Program-made: the position numbers and the translations under genes
Notes under the pieces: generated by a model
Seen by the model: only the letters and a program-made list of their open reading frames with translations
Told to the model about the DNA's origin: nothing
The model's database searches: none
Shown: positions 7,656 through 15,608 of the stretch, in pieces
Numbering within the stretch: position 1 is the stretch's first letter
Layout: each line of letters opens with the position of its first letter
DNA from: [Collinsella] massiliensis
GTDB taxonomy: Bacteria > Actinomycetota > Coriobacteriia > Coriobacteriales > Coriobacteriaceae
Length of the DNA stretch: 64,000 nt
Direction: 5' to 3'
Assembly: GCA_000333815.1 (NCBI GenBank)
Contig: CAPI01000066.1
Span: forward strand, 26,835 to 90,834

Positions 7656-8455
7656 CATACTTCATCCAGGTATTACTCGTCGCGATTCTGTATTACCTGA
7701 CCGATACGTTCGCTTCGTTTGGCGGCATGGTGTTTGGCCGCTATACCTGCCAGCGTCCCTTGGTGGGCGGCCTGCTCGTCGGACTGATTTTCGGTGATCT
7801 TCAAAAGGGCCTCGAGCTGGGGATTGCATTCCAGCTTGCATACATGGGCGCGTTTGCCGTGGGCGGTGCCGTGACCATCGACGTCGGCGTTGCGTCGTAC
7901 CCGATCATGGCGCTCTCCATCATCAACGGCCTTGATACCGGTACTGCGCTCGCGCTTGCCGCGCCTGTCTCGGTGCTCACCGCGAACCTCGTGCATGTGA
8001 TGCGCGCGTTCAACACGTTCTGCACCAGCATCGTGCACAAAGGGATTGAACATACCAACTATCGAACCATCTTCATGGGCAACGTGGTCCTTCCCCAGCT
8101 GTTCCTTATCGCGAAGAACTTCTTCGTTGTGTTCATCCTTCTCTATCTGGGCGCCGATGCCGTCGATGGGCTCTTGGCCGTCATTCCTGAGAACGTGCTC
8201 CACGCCCTTGGCCTGCTGGGAAACACGCTTCCCGCTGTCGGTATGGCGATGCTGCTCAAGTTCAACATCTCCGGCAACTGGATGTTCATCTTCTTCGTGC
8301 TCGGTTTCATGATGATGTCCGTCATGGGCATGAGCTTCATTGCGATCGGTATCGTTGCCGCTGCGATCGCGTTCTTCTACTACCTCATTGAAAAGAACGA
8401 TCAACCCCAGGTCGCGGGCGCTTCTGCGGCTGCTGACGATGATGAGGAGCTGTAA
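7652..8455 (+). CDS. PTS mannose/sorbose-family IIC component (membrane)
   Basis: 267 residues, mostly hydrophobic, with several membrane helices. It forms the translocation channel with IID. The family features LVGLIFGDLQKGLELGIAFQL and GAFAVGGAVTIDVG (early N-terminal half) match mannose-class IIC proteins. Translationally coupled to IIB through a 4-base overlap and followed after one base by IID. The C-terminus is acidic (ADDDEEL). Confidence 0.92.
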   Translation: MTYFIQVLLVAILYYLTDTFASFGGMVFGRYTCQRPLVGGLLVGLIFGDLQKGLELGIAFQLAYMGAFAVGGAVTIDVGVASYPIMALSIINGLDTGTALALAAPVSVLTANLVHVMRAFNTFCTSIVHKGIEHTNYRTIFMGNVVLPQLFLIAKNFFVVFILLYLGADAVDGLLAVIPENVLHALGLLGNTLPAVGMAMLLKFNISGNWMFIFFVLGFMMMSVMGMSFIAIGIVAAAIAFFYYLIEKNDQPQVAGASAAADDDEEL

Positions 8456-8456
8456 C

Positions 8457-9308
8457 ATGAGCGATCAGATCATCCAGGAGACGACCCCTAAGCACGCAGA
8501 GCCGCTTTCGAAGAAGGAGCTCAACGCGCTGTTCTGGCGTTATCAGCTGCAGTACCTGTACTGCTGCAACCTTGAGAACTGGCATGGCAATTGCTATGCG
8601 TACGACATGATTCCCCTGTACAAGAAATACTATGACGCTGAGGGTCAGAAGCAGGGCATGCTTCGCATGATCGACTTCATCAACACGGAGCAGACCACGG
8701 CGAGCGTGCTGTGGGGCATCCTCGTGGGCATGGAGGAGCAGAAGGCGCTCGGTGCGGATGTGGGCGACGACATGATTCGTACGGTGAAGTCCTCGCTCAT
8801 GGGGCCGCTTGCCGGCATCGGTGACAGCCTCATCCAGGCGACGGTGCTTCCGCTGCTTACCACCATCGCCATCTCGCTCACGGGAACCGGCCCGTATAGC
8901 CCGCTCGGCGTGATCGCGTTTATCGTGGCGACGCCCATCTTGCTGTGGGTCTATGCGCGCTTCCTGTTCAACAAGGGCTATGAGCTTGGCAAGGACGCCA
9001 TCACCATGCTCATGGGTTCGGCAATTGAGAAGATCAAAGTCGCGGTGCAGCTTTTCGGTATCGTGATCATCGGCGCGCTCTCGGCGAGCTACGTGAAGCT
9101 CACTACGCCGCTTTCGTTCGCCGCTTCCGCCGATGCCGATCCTGTCGTGCTGCAAGAGGTCATCGACGGCGTGTTCCCTAACATCCTGAGCTTGCTGCTC
9201 GTCGTGGGCTGCTGGTACCTGGTCTCCAAGAAGGGCGTATCGGTTACCAAGATGATCTTCGGTCTCATGGCCGCCGTCCTCGTGCTCGGCCTCGTGGGAA
9301 TTCTGTAG
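8457..9308 (+). CDS. PTS mannose/sorbose-family IID component (membrane)
   Basis: 283 residues. The N-terminal ~130 residues are soluble-like with the family blocks LNALFWRYQLQYLYCCNLE and MEEQKALG; KSSLMGPLAGIGDSLIQAT follows, then membrane segments toward the C-terminus. Works with IIC as the transmembrane unit. The start at ATG 8457 follows the IIC stop by one base, with GAGGAGC as ribosome binding site. Substrate specificity cannot be deduced; the downstream isomerase and dehydrogenase suggest a mannose- or hexitol-related sugar. Confidence 0.92.
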   Translation: MSDQIIQETTPKHAEPLSKKELNALFWRYQLQYLYCCNLENWHGNCYAYDMIPLYKKYYDAEGQKQGMLRMIDFINTEQTTASVLWGILVGMEEQKALGADVGDDMIRTVKSSLMGPLAGIGDSLIQATVLPLLTTIAISLTGTGPYSPLGVIAFIVATPILLWVYARFLFNKGYELGKDAITMLMGSAIEKIKVAVQLFGIVIIGALSASYVKLTTPLSFAASADADPVVLQEVIDGVFPNILSLLLVVGCWYLVSKKGVSVTKMIFGLMAAVLVLGLVGIL

Positions 9309-9317
9309 GGGAGACCC

Positions 9318-10256
9318 ATGAAGCGGATATACCATATCGAGCCCATTTATAAATCGTTTGTTTGGGCAGGGCAGAAGCTTATAGACCGTTTCGGCATCGA
9401 TACCGACCTGCCCAATGTGGGGACCATCTATTGCGTCATCGCGCTGCCCGGCGAGCTGGATAACATCGTGCGCGAGACCGGCGAGCCCCTCTCGGCGTTC
9501 TATGCGTCGCATCGTGAGCTTTTCGCCTGCCCTGACGAGGTTTTCCCCGTGCGCATGACCATCACCTGCAACGAGGGCTTCCAGTCCTATCAGCTCCACC
9601 CTGACGATGCCTATGCGCTTGCGCACGAAGGATGTCGTGGAAAGGTGTCGGGCGCGGTGACGCTTGATGACGAGGGGCATGTCGGTACCTGGCTTTTCGG
9701 CCATAAGGTCGCTTCGCTCGAGGAGTTCAAGGACTGTGTGGAGCGGCGCGACTGGAATCGTCTGTTCGACACCCTTAAGGTGCACGACGGTGATTTCGTC
9801 CACACGCCGGCGGGTGTCATCCATGGCGGGAACGGTGCAGGCGCGGTCTCGGCGACGTTCGGGACGAACGGCGACATCACGTATCGGTTCTTCGACAATG
9901 ACCGCAACGATCCCGCTCGCCCGCTCGCCCTTGATGACGTCTATGCCTGCGTGCACTTTCCGGAGGTTCCGTTTCGCGCGGAGCCACCGCATCCGGTGCA
10001 GGTACCGGGCATGAAGCTCATCACCTACCACGATGTGGACGGCGAGTACGTCGCCCTGCGCATGAAGGTTGAAGGGGAAACGTCGTTTGGATACGACTCG
10101 TTTCTGTTCATCACCTGCGTGGCGGGCGCGGGCAGCGTCGGCGGCACGTCGATCGGCATGGGGGAGACGCTGCTCGTCCCAGCAGGCTTCGGCCCGTTCG
10201 AGCTGCAGGGTGACATGGACTGCATCGCGATCTCCTACCATGCGAAGGAGGCGTGA
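9318..10256 (+). CDS. class I phosphomannose-isomerase-like protein
   Basis: 312 residues. Cupin-type fold with recognisable metal-site motifs of type I mannose-6-phosphate isomerases: QLHPDDAYA (about residue 95) and the catalytic-region PAGVIHGGN (about 170). Such enzymes interconvert mannose-6-P and fructose-6-P. It sits nine bases after IID, so it probably processes the phosphorylated sugar delivered by this PTS. Sequence away from the metal motifs is divergent, so a related ketose/aldose phosphate may be the real substrate. Confidence 0.75.
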   Translation: MKRIYHIEPIYKSFVWAGQKLIDRFGIDTDLPNVGTIYCVIALPGELDNIVRETGEPLSAFYASHRELFACPDEVFPVRMTITCNEGFQSYQLHPDDAYALAHEGCRGKVSGAVTLDDEGHVGTWLFGHKVASLEEFKDCVERRDWNRLFDTLKVHDGDFVHTPAGVIHGGNGAGAVSATFGTNGDITYRFFDNDRNDPARPLALDDVYACVHFPEVPFRAEPPHPVQVPGMKLITYHDVDGEYVALRMKVEGETSFGYDSFLFITCVAGAGSVGGTSIGMGETLLVPAGFGPFELQGDMDCIAISYHAKEA

Positions 10257-10259
10257 CCC

Positions 10260-11483
10260 ATGGAGCCGGAACGCGTGGTGATCGTGGGCGCGGGCCAGAC
10301 CGGACGCGGCATGTTCGGTGCCCTCTTCTATAAGGAGGGCTGCTACGAGCTGACCTTTGCCGACACCGACGCGGCGCTCGTGCGCGGCCTGCGCGAGCAG
10401 GGGTATTACACGGTTGAGGAGAAGGATTTGCTTACGGGCTCCGTCGAGCACGTGCGCGTAGACGGATTCTCGTGCGTGGACGTGGCTGATCGCGACGCCT
10501 ACCTTGATGCGCTGGCTCGGGCGACGTACATTGCGGTTGCGGTGTTTCCCAAATCGTTCGATGACGTTGCCTGCGATCTTGCCGAAATGGTGCGCGTCCG
10601 GAAGGCGCGCGGTGTGGAGGACGTGGTAGCCGTCATACTGGGCGGGAACTTCGTGGGGCTCCACGAGTATTTCCAACGCGCTATCGAGGCGCAGCTCAAC
10701 GAGGACGAGCGTGCGTACGCCCGCACGTATGTGGCGCTTGCCACCTCGAAAGCGAATCGGAAGGTGGTTCATGCGGGCGCGGGGGCGGAGCGGTTCGCGC
10801 TCACCGGCGACAACAAGTCCGTGCTACCCGTGGAGGATTGCCTGCCCTTTAAGGTGGGGCATCGCCTTCCCTCGTTCTTCCACATCGATCCGGATGTCGA
10901 GCTCAGCATGATCGAGAAGATCTGGAGTGAGAACCTCATCCATTGCTCGCTGGGATTCATGGGCGCGTTCGCCGGATACACGACGGTCAACGAGGCGATC
11001 GAGGACGCGCGTATCGGCGCCCTTGCGCTCTATGCGTGGTTTGAAGGCAGGCGCGCGCTTGAAGCGGCGTACGGTATTCCCGTGCCGGACGAGGCCGCCA
11101 TCAGAACCATGATGGAGAAATTCGACACGCCCTATTTCCACGACCGTATCGCACGAATCGTTCGACAGCCGATTCGTAAGCTCAAGAAAGGCGATCGGTT
11201 CCTGGGGCCGGCCTTGCTTTGCATTGAGCAAGGAATCACCCCGTATTTCATCTTGCGTGCAGCGGCACATGGCTTCTGCTACGAAGACGACGCTGAGCCG
11301 CAATCGGTGGAGATAGCGCGCCTGATACGCGAACTCGGTATTGACGCGGCGGTGCGCGCGGTGACCGAACTCGACCCGTGCGAGCCCCGCGAGCGCTTGG
11401 CGCTCGAGATGCTCGCGGACGCGGCGCGTGAGGTTTCGTGTCCGCGCCGGGTGCCCGAGGTGTTTTCTCGGGTGCTGGGATAG
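10260..11483 (+). CDS. mannitol dehydrogenase-family protein (mannitol-1-phosphate 5-dehydrogenase-like)
   Basis: 407 residues. The N-terminal Rossmann motif is VVIVGAGQTGRGMFGALF (residues 6-23), followed by a C-terminal mannitol-dehydrogenase-like helical domain; the block LKKGDRFLGPALLCIEQG resembles the KLxxxDRxxGPA motif of MtlD proteins. Predicted to oxidise a hexitol phosphate or reduce a ketose phosphate with NAD(H). Three bases separate it from the isomerase gene. Together they imply that the sugar imported by PTS 1 enters glycolysis via fructose-6-P or is channelled to or from a polyol phosphate. Confidence 0.75.
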   Translation: MEPERVVIVGAGQTGRGMFGALFYKEGCYELTFADTDAALVRGLREQGYYTVEEKDLLTGSVEHVRVDGFSCVDVADRDAYLDALARATYIAVAVFPKSFDDVACDLAEMVRVRKARGVEDVVAVILGGNFVGLHEYFQRAIEAQLNEDERAYARTYVALATSKANRKVVHAGAGAERFALTGDNKSVLPVEDCLPFKVGHRLPSFFHIDPDVELSMIEKIWSENLIHCSLGFMGAFAGYTTVNEAIEDARIGALALYAWFEGRRALEAAYGIPVPDEAAIRTMMEKFDTPYFHDRIARIVRQPIRKLKKGDRFLGPALLCIEQGITPYFILRAAAHGFCYEDDAEPQSVEIARLIRELGIDAAVRAVTELDPCEPRERLALEMLADAAREVSCPRRVPEVFSRVLG

Positions 11484-11637
11484 GATGCCGCGAAGGCGCC
11501 CCGCGCGTAGCGTGCACGGGGCGCTTCCGCATCCGGTAGAACGTTATTCATCTGCACCAGCCGATTGTTTTTCGTGCACGGAGCCCGATTCAGATATAGT
11601 GGAGCCATCACGTTCCCACCCCTCAGCGAGGCACACG

Positions 11638-12468
11638 ATGTTCTCAACCAAAGTAAACAGTCTCTACACCAAGCTCACGATGACCGAGAAGAAGATCGCG
11701 GACTACCTCATCATCAACGGTGCTGATGTGGGCGGAATGACCTCATATGATCTCGCGGAGCGCTTGGGAATCGGGCAGGCGACCGTAGTCCGCTTCTCAA
11801 AGAAGCTCGGGTATCGCATGTTTGGCGAGATGATCGATGACGCGAAGAATTCGGTGGGGGAGTCTACCTCGGAAATCATCGAATCGGATACGCCTTCTGA
11901 CATCTTGGATAAGCTGGAAAAGCGCACGTGCGACATCATCCAGTCCATTCGCCAGAGCAATGATGCGGAGTGTTTCGCGCGTGCTGCCAAGTTGATCGAC
12001 GGCGCGCGCAACATCGTTTGCTACGGATATACGACGAGCAATCTTTTCGCGTCGTACCTTTGCGAGCTGCTTATCGAGATCGGCAAGGGAGCATTGTGCG
12101 AAAGCAATGCCATTCTTACCAAGCGACGCGTGTTCCAGCTCGATTCCGAACGAGACGTGGTCATCATCGTGTCGAAGTCCGGCGAGAAGTCGGAATCGGT
12201 CGGCATCGCGGAATATGCGAAGAGTCGCGGGATTCCCGTTATCGCGATATCGAATGCTGGGAAGAGCCCACTCGTCGAGATTGCGGATGTGCACATCAAG
12301 GTGCTCGAAATCAGCGATCGCTCTGTTCCATCCGCTTCGATGGGGACGGATGCCGGGGTCATCTATGCGGCCGAGGTGCTCGCTGCATGCGTGTTCCAGT
12401 GCAACCAGAAGGTGTATCGTCGGCAGTATGGCAACAACATCGTCGCCGCATTCTCGGAGCGAAAATAG
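11638..12468 (+). CDS. MurR/RpiR-family transcriptional regulator
   Basis: 276 residues. N-terminal RpiR helix-turn-helix (residues ~1-75, with LAERLGIGQATVVRFSKKLGY) and a C-terminal SIS sugar-phosphate-binding domain (residues ~120-250, with CYGYTTSNLFA and IIVSKSGEKSES). Members sense phosphosugars and usually control the adjacent sugar operon, here PTS operon 1. It lies 154 bases after the operon's last gene and may have its own promoter: GATATAGT at about 11593-11600. Last gene before the accessory array. Confidence 0.9.
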   Translation: MFSTKVNSLYTKLTMTEKKIADYLIINGADVGGMTSYDLAERLGIGQATVVRFSKKLGYRMFGEMIDDAKNSVGESTSEIIESDTPSDILDKLEKRTCDIIQSIRQSNDAECFARAAKLIDGARNIVCYGYTTSNLFASYLCELLIEIGKGALCESNAILTKRRVFQLDSERDVVIIVSKSGEKSESVGIAEYAKSRGIPVIAISNAGKSPLVEIADVHIKVLEISDRSVPSASMGTDAGVIYAAEVLAACVFQCNQKVYRRQYGNNIVAAFSERK

Positions 12469-12619
12469 GGTTTGGACAAGGCTGGATGGCGCAGGGCGGG
12501 CTTCTGTTTTGCTGAAGCCGGCTACTTGGGTTGCCCCTGTAGTTGGGCTTGATCGTGACGCAATAAGAGAGGTTCCGATCCCGTGCAGGGACGCGGTCTT
12601 TCCTATATGTCCTTTCGAG

Positions 12620-12654
12620 GTTTGGGGCATTGGCATTCTGGCTGGTAATCAAAC
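12620..12654 (+). repeat. dispersed ~36-nt repeat, copy R1
   Basis: 35 nt (one T shorter than most copies) beginning GTTTGGGG, with the shared core GGCATTCTGGCTGGTAATC and ending AAAC. First of seven same-strand copies. It lies just past the 3' end of the tRNA-Leu-like gene, which is on the opposite strand. Confidence 0.85.
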
Positions 12655-12677
12655 GGGATGTCCATCTCTTCCTCCTA

Positions 12678-12760
12678 TGGTTGGGGCGGCGGGACTCGAA
12701 CCCGCACGGGTCCCCCACGTGCTTCTGGGCACGCGCGTCTGCCGTTTCCGCCACACCCCG
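12678..12760 (-). tRNA. tRNA-Leu-like gene, anticodon probably CAG; looks defective
   Basis: The minus strand has a class II tRNA layout: D-arm GCGGAAACGGCAGACGC, long variable arm, T-arm GCGGGTTCGAGTCCCGC and a 3' AACCA. Two oddities: the anticodon loop between CGTGC and GCACG has only six bases (CCAGAA), lacking the universal U33; and position 1:72 is a C-A mismatch. Length 83 nt, two to four short of a normal tRNA-Leu. It is either a decayed or element-borne tRNA, or a sequence error. Confidence 0.6.
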
Positions 12761-12930
12761 TTGAGGTATAATCAGATTGGATAGGCGCACACCCCCCCGG
12801 TTAAGAACCGAGGCAGAGTAGCGCCTTTCCGCTTATCTAAGATGAATGAGATCCCCGCCAGGGCGGATGATGATCACCTCATCAAGCGTTCCGTCGTCAA
12901 CGAATCTCTGAGATGTCTCTCTCACGTAAT

Positions 12931-12966
12931 GTTTTGGAGTAGTGGCATTCTGACTGGTAAGCAAAC
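12931..12966 (+). repeat. dispersed 36-nt repeat, copy R2
   Basis: Begins GTTTTGGAGTAGTGGCATTC, then TGACTGG, and ends AAAC. Same orientation as the other copies. An unassigned 88-base stretch separates it from the next ORF. Confidence 0.9.
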
Positions 12967-13054
12967 CAGATGGAAGGGTTGCAATAGGGGATAAGAAATA
13001 CGACGATGACGGCGAAAGGGTGACGTTCCACCCGCAGGAGCAGGAGGGGCAGGC

Positions 13055-13336
13055 ATGAGGTACGCATATGACCGCGCAAGTGGCCGCGTGTTCGGCAAGC
13101 CTGATCCCGACAAGGCGGCGATCGCTCGCTTCTTCGAAGCCTCAGAGTTTGATATCTTCGCCGCCGGGTACGTCATCGACAAGGTGACGGGCGAGTGGAC
13201 CGACATACCGCTCGCGGCGACGGGGCGCGACGGCTTCTGCTGGGATAGCGATGACGCGTACCATTTCGAGAAGTACGACATGGAACTGACGCCAGAGTTC
13301 CGCGCCTATGCCCTGGCGCACGCGCCCGGGGAGTAG
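13055..13336 (+). CDS. hypothetical protein of the repeat-bounded array
   Basis: 93 residues; family not recognised. It is soluble-looking, acidic and aromatic-rich, with DIFAAGYVIDKVTGEWTDIP in the middle and a C-terminal DAYHFEKYDMELTPEFRAY. Strong ribosome binding site (AGGAGGGGCAGGC) before ATG 13055. It ends 28 bases before a good intrinsic terminator and sits between repeats R2 and R3. The preceding ~70 bases are open in another frame without a start codon and may be the remnant of an upstream gene. Confidence 0.65.
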   Translation: MRYAYDRASGRVFGKPDPDKAAIARFFEASEFDIFAAGYVIDKVTGEWTDIPLAATGRDGFCWDSDDAYHFEKYDMELTPEFRAYALAHAPGE

Positions 13337-13363
13337 GGCGGCCCGACAACTCGATTCAACGGG

Positions 13364-13387
13364 AGCCCCCGCGAGGGGGCTTCTTTC
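13364..13387 (+). terminator. intrinsic terminator after the 93-residue ORF
   Basis: AGCCCCC - GCGA - GGGGGCT stem-loop followed by TCTTTC, 28 bases after the stop codon at 13336. Cassettes of the array therefore carry at least some of their own transcription signals. Confidence 0.75.
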
Positions 13388-13495
13388 ATGCCGCGTGACA
13401 CCGGGCATAGCATCCCGTCAGGCAGGGGAGCCGCCGAGGCTCCCGTATAGGCATGCCGCAGCCGATGCGGCGGCGCGATGGCGGAATGAACCGCC

Positions 13496-13531
13496 GTTTT
13501 GTAGCGCTGGCATTCTGGCTGGTAATCAAGC
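13496..13531 (+). repeat. dispersed 36-nt repeat, copy R3
   Basis: GTTTTGTAGCG then the shared core GGCATTCTGGCTGGTAATC, ending AAGC rather than AAAC. Its 5' GTTTT directly follows a GGCGG/CCGCC hairpin, which together resemble a terminator. Confidence 0.85.
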
Positions 13532-13587
13532 AACTCCCCAGGCGCTTCTCATAGACAAGCGCGGTATGGATGGGCGCATCGCGAGAT

Positions 13588-13647
13588 AAAAAACGGTTCC
13601 AGAACCAAGCCGAGCTCGGAGCGGAACCGAAAAGCAAATCTATTATA
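13588..13647 (-). ncRNA. candidate short minus-strand RNA between R3 and R4
   Basis: The minus strand reads TATAAT (13647-13642), then within 50 bases an interrupted hairpin closed by CGGTTCC/GGAACCG (13594-13600, 13623-13629) with an inner CCGAGCTCGG, followed by TTTTTT. That is a compact promoter-hairpin-terminator unit of ~48 nt. There is no good -35. Similar GC hairpins next to opposite-strand -10-like sequences are at 15609-15648 and ~17525-17633, which recalls antitoxin RNAs of type I toxin-antitoxin loci. Speculative. Confidence 0.3.
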
Positions 13648-13649
13648 CC

Positions 13650-13684
13650 GTTTTGATCAATGGCATTCTGGCGGGCAATCAAAC
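13650..13684 (+). repeat. dispersed ~36-nt repeat, copy R4
   Basis: 35 nt: GTTTTGATCAAT, then GGCATTCTGGCGGGCAATC, ending AAAC. The most diverged of the seven in its centre. Confidence 0.8.
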
Positions 13685-13990
13685 CAGCATCTGGCGTTGA
13701 TAGGCTGCGTCGAGAGGAAGAGGAGTCGTTCTGTCGCGCAACCATCCCAACGGCACGCCGCCATCATGGATTGACATAAAGACGGTGGCCGGGAACGGTT
13801 GGATCAGGGAGTCGGTAATTACGTGCCGCGACGGTACGCAATGGGAGATTGCACGCGAAACCCCCGAGGTAATCGAGGTATTAGAATAATATTGTGATAT
13901 AACCAGGGCAGATAACCCCGATATATCGAACCGGCGCATCATCGAAGACGCCACCCTTCGGATGGTCGTTGAGGAGAATGAGGAGCGAAG
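13685..13990 (+). other. stretch after R4 without a clear start codon; possible small-gene remnant
   Basis: From about 13728 to 13890 one plus frame is open and reads like protein (NGTPPSWIDIKTVAGNGWI, then REVIEVLE-like acidic end) but has no ATG/GTG/TTG in a sensible place; AGGAAGAGGAG precedes a CTG at about 13731. It may be a gene whose 5' end was lost at the repeat. The remaining ~100 bases are AT-richer and unassigned. Confidence 0.3.
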
Positions 13991-14185
13991 ATGGTTCAGG
14001 ATGAGGAAGGCGAGGTCATCTTAGAAGACCATGAGTTCGGCCTTCTGATCGATGACGATGACACCGCGTCGTATGACCCGTATTCCGACACCTCGGACTG
14101 GCCTGAATGGATTCGGCGATCTTATGCGAAGGTATCGAAAGAGGTGAGGGCGGAGCACACAGAGCTCTTCAAGAGTAGGGCTTAG
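13991..14185 (+). CDS. small acidic hypothetical protein of the array
   Basis: 64 residues, strongly acidic in the first 40 (LLIDDDDTASYDPYSDTSDW), then a basic stretch ending KSRA. Ribosome binding site GAGGAGCG precedes ATG 13991. Family not recognised. A GC-rich hairpin follows within 30 bases. The acidity recalls immunity or antitoxin proteins, but no motif supports that. Confidence 0.6.
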   Translation: MVQDEEGEVILEDHEFGLLIDDDDTASYDPYSDTSDWPEWIRRSYAKVSKEVRAEHTELFKSRA

Positions 14186-14238
14186 CTTGGCAGGAGCCTC
14201 CTCGCAGGGGCTCTGCTGCGCTTTCGTCGTGGCGGCCT

Positions 14239-14478
14239 TTACCACCAGATTGCATACCCGGACTCCTCGAAGCGCCCGGATTCGTTGAACTCGCGGAGTT
14301 TCGAGAACATGTGGCCGGCGTAGACGTGGTTGAAGTCAGCGCTCGACTCCTCAACCACGGACACCTCGCCCGATTCACGGTCGATCATCGCCTTGCCGGG
14401 CACCGAGGCATCGTTCTCGGGCAGAAACGTGTACACCGCCGTGCGGTCGTCGATGCTGTCGAGCGAGAACCGTATCAT
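14239..14478 (-). CDS. small hypothetical protein on the opposite strand within the array
   Basis: 79 residues from ATG 14478. Reads as a compact beta-rich protein: AVYTFLPENDASVPGKAMID, then a Tyr/Trp-rich C-terminus ending SGYAIWW. It is the only convincing minus-strand gene inside the R1-R7 interval, and it is convergent with the 64-residue gene. TTAGGG before the start is a weak ribosome binding site. Family not recognised. Confidence 0.5.
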   Translation of the reverse strand: MIRFSLDSIDDRTAVYTFLPENDASVPGKAMIDRESGEVSVVEESSADFNHVYAGHMFSKLREFNESGRFEESGYAIWW

Positions 14479-14586
14479 TTCCCTAACCGTCCCTAGATTT
14501 GAGCCATCCGAGTGGCTGGTTGGTACAATCGTATTCCATCCCACAGGCGACACACGCCATGGACGGGCTTTTGGAGGCGATTCCGA

Positions 14587-14841
14587 ATGGCGCAGCATAG
14601 CTGGGAAGAGACCGAGGAGATAGAGGCCCGCTACCACGAGGTCTTCGGCCTCGACGCAAGGACTCCGATCCTGCCCTTCATGTGGCCGTCCGTGGAGTTC
14701 CTCGAGACGTGGGACAAGGGGCAGGCGATGCTCGACTGCATCGAGTGCGGCGAGACGTGGGACGACGAGGCGGACTACAGCCCCTGGAAGGGCGTTATTC
14801 CCGAGATGGAGCGGCTCGCGGAAGAAGGGGTCGTGTTCTAG
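14587..14841 (+). CDS. small hypothetical protein, coupled to the next gene
   Basis: 84 residues from ATG 14587, with GGAGG 10-14 bases upstream. Acidic and Trp-rich (SWEETEEIEARYHEVFGL; WPSVEFLETWDKG), with a CxxC pair in DCIECGETWDDEAD that could be half a zinc site. An in-frame upstream extension is open but reads poorly. Its TAG is immediately followed by the ATG of the next gene, so the two are translationally coupled. Family not recognised. Confidence 0.6.
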   Translation: MAQHSWEETEEIEARYHEVFGLDARTPILPFMWPSVEFLETWDKGQAMLDCIECGETWDDEADYSPWKGVIPEMERLAEEGVVF

Positions 14842-15129
14842 ATGACGGCCATTGATGTGCACGAGAAGAGTCGCCTGCTCGGAATCGACTACGACGATTA
14901 CACCGAGGCCGTCAAATTGACGGGCAGCATGATCTTCGATGCGATCGATTCCGGGACATATGGGGTCGATGCGTATATCGACATGGTCAAGTCCCTCCCG
15001 CCGAAGCCCATGGTCGCGCTTATACGTTACGACGGGCTCTATAAGCAGTACTCGAGGGTCTTCGACTTCGACGGACCCATCCCCGGCGTCGAGGCGGCCT
15101 ACCCCTACGCCGGCAGGGATGACGAGTAG
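14842..15129 (+). CDS. small hypothetical protein preceding repeat R5
   Basis: 95 residues. Acidic, Tyr-rich: EKSRLLGIDYDDYTEAVKLT near the start, DAYIDMVKSLPPKPM in the middle, GVEAAYPYAGRDDE at the end. Starts directly after the previous stop codon. Its own stop is 10 bases before repeat R5, the gene-then-repeat order also seen at R6 and R7. Family not recognised. Confidence 0.65.
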   Translation: MTAIDVHEKSRLLGIDYDDYTEAVKLTGSMIFDAIDSGTYGVDAYIDMVKSLPPKPMVALIRYDGLYKQYSRVFDFDGPIPGVEAAYPYAGRDDE

Positions 15130-15139
15130 CAGCCCACTG

Positions 15140-15175
15140 GTTTTGGAGCAGTGGCGTTCAGACTGGTAGTCAAAC
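15140..15175 (+). repeat. dispersed 36-nt repeat, copy R5
   Basis: GTTTTGGAGCAGTGGCGTTC, then AGACTGGTAGTC, ending AAAC. It follows the stop codon of the upstream ORF by 10 bases. Confidence 0.9.
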
Positions 15176-15186
15176 GGGGGCGCGAG

Positions 15187-15456
15187 TTGAGCATTTGGAG
15201 CGATTTTTGGGCCGAATGGAGAACAGAGTTCACCGTCGAGGACGATTCAATGCTTCTTTCCAGAATGCTTGAAGCACTTCCGGCGGACGAGCTCCAGCTG
15301 TTCGAGAGCGAATGCGATGTCGCGGACTCGCTCCGCGCCGAGCATGGCCTGCAACCCGATTTCGACCAGATCTGCGAGCGCGCCATCATGGAGCGCTTCG
15401 CCGACGAGGAGGCCGAGCGCGCCGCGAAGGGCGTCATCGACGCGGTGAAGCCCTAG
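15187..15456 (+). CDS. small hypothetical protein between R5 and R6
   Basis: 89 residues if TTG 15187 is the start. An alternative GTG at 15151 lies inside repeat R5 and would add 12 residues; neither has a strong ribosome binding site. Acidic helical protein (WSDFWAEWRTEFTVEDDS; ADELQLFESECDVADSLR; ERFADEEAERAAKGVID). Its TAG is two bases before R6. Family not recognised. The length and spacing fit a one-gene cassette. Confidence 0.6.
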   Translation: MSIWSDFWAEWRTEFTVEDDSMLLSRMLEALPADELQLFESECDVADSLRAEHGLQPDFDQICERAIMERFADEEAERAAKGVIDAVKP

Positions 15457-15458
15457 GG

Positions 15459-15494
15459 GTTTTGGAGCAGCGGTATTCTGACTGGTAATCAAAC
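15459..15494 (+). repeat. dispersed 36-nt repeat, copy R6
   Basis: GTTTTGGAGCAGCGGTATTC, then TGACTGGTAATC, ending AAAC. Begins two bases after the stop codon of the upstream ORF. Confidence 0.9.
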
Positions 15495-15608
15495 GCCTCG
15501 GTCATATACTGCGCCATAGACAAGCGCCTGAGCGGGCGGGAAGAGCGGCGAGCGGAAGCGAAGCGTGACGGCGAACACTTCCGCAAGCCCGGAAAATAAG
15601 GAGGTGAA

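Noticed and set aside
12359..12790. 143-codon minus-strand frame covering the tRNA-like gene
   Set aside because: It runs through the tRNA-like sequence, repeat R1 and the 3' end of the RpiR gene; no ribosome binding site or domain.
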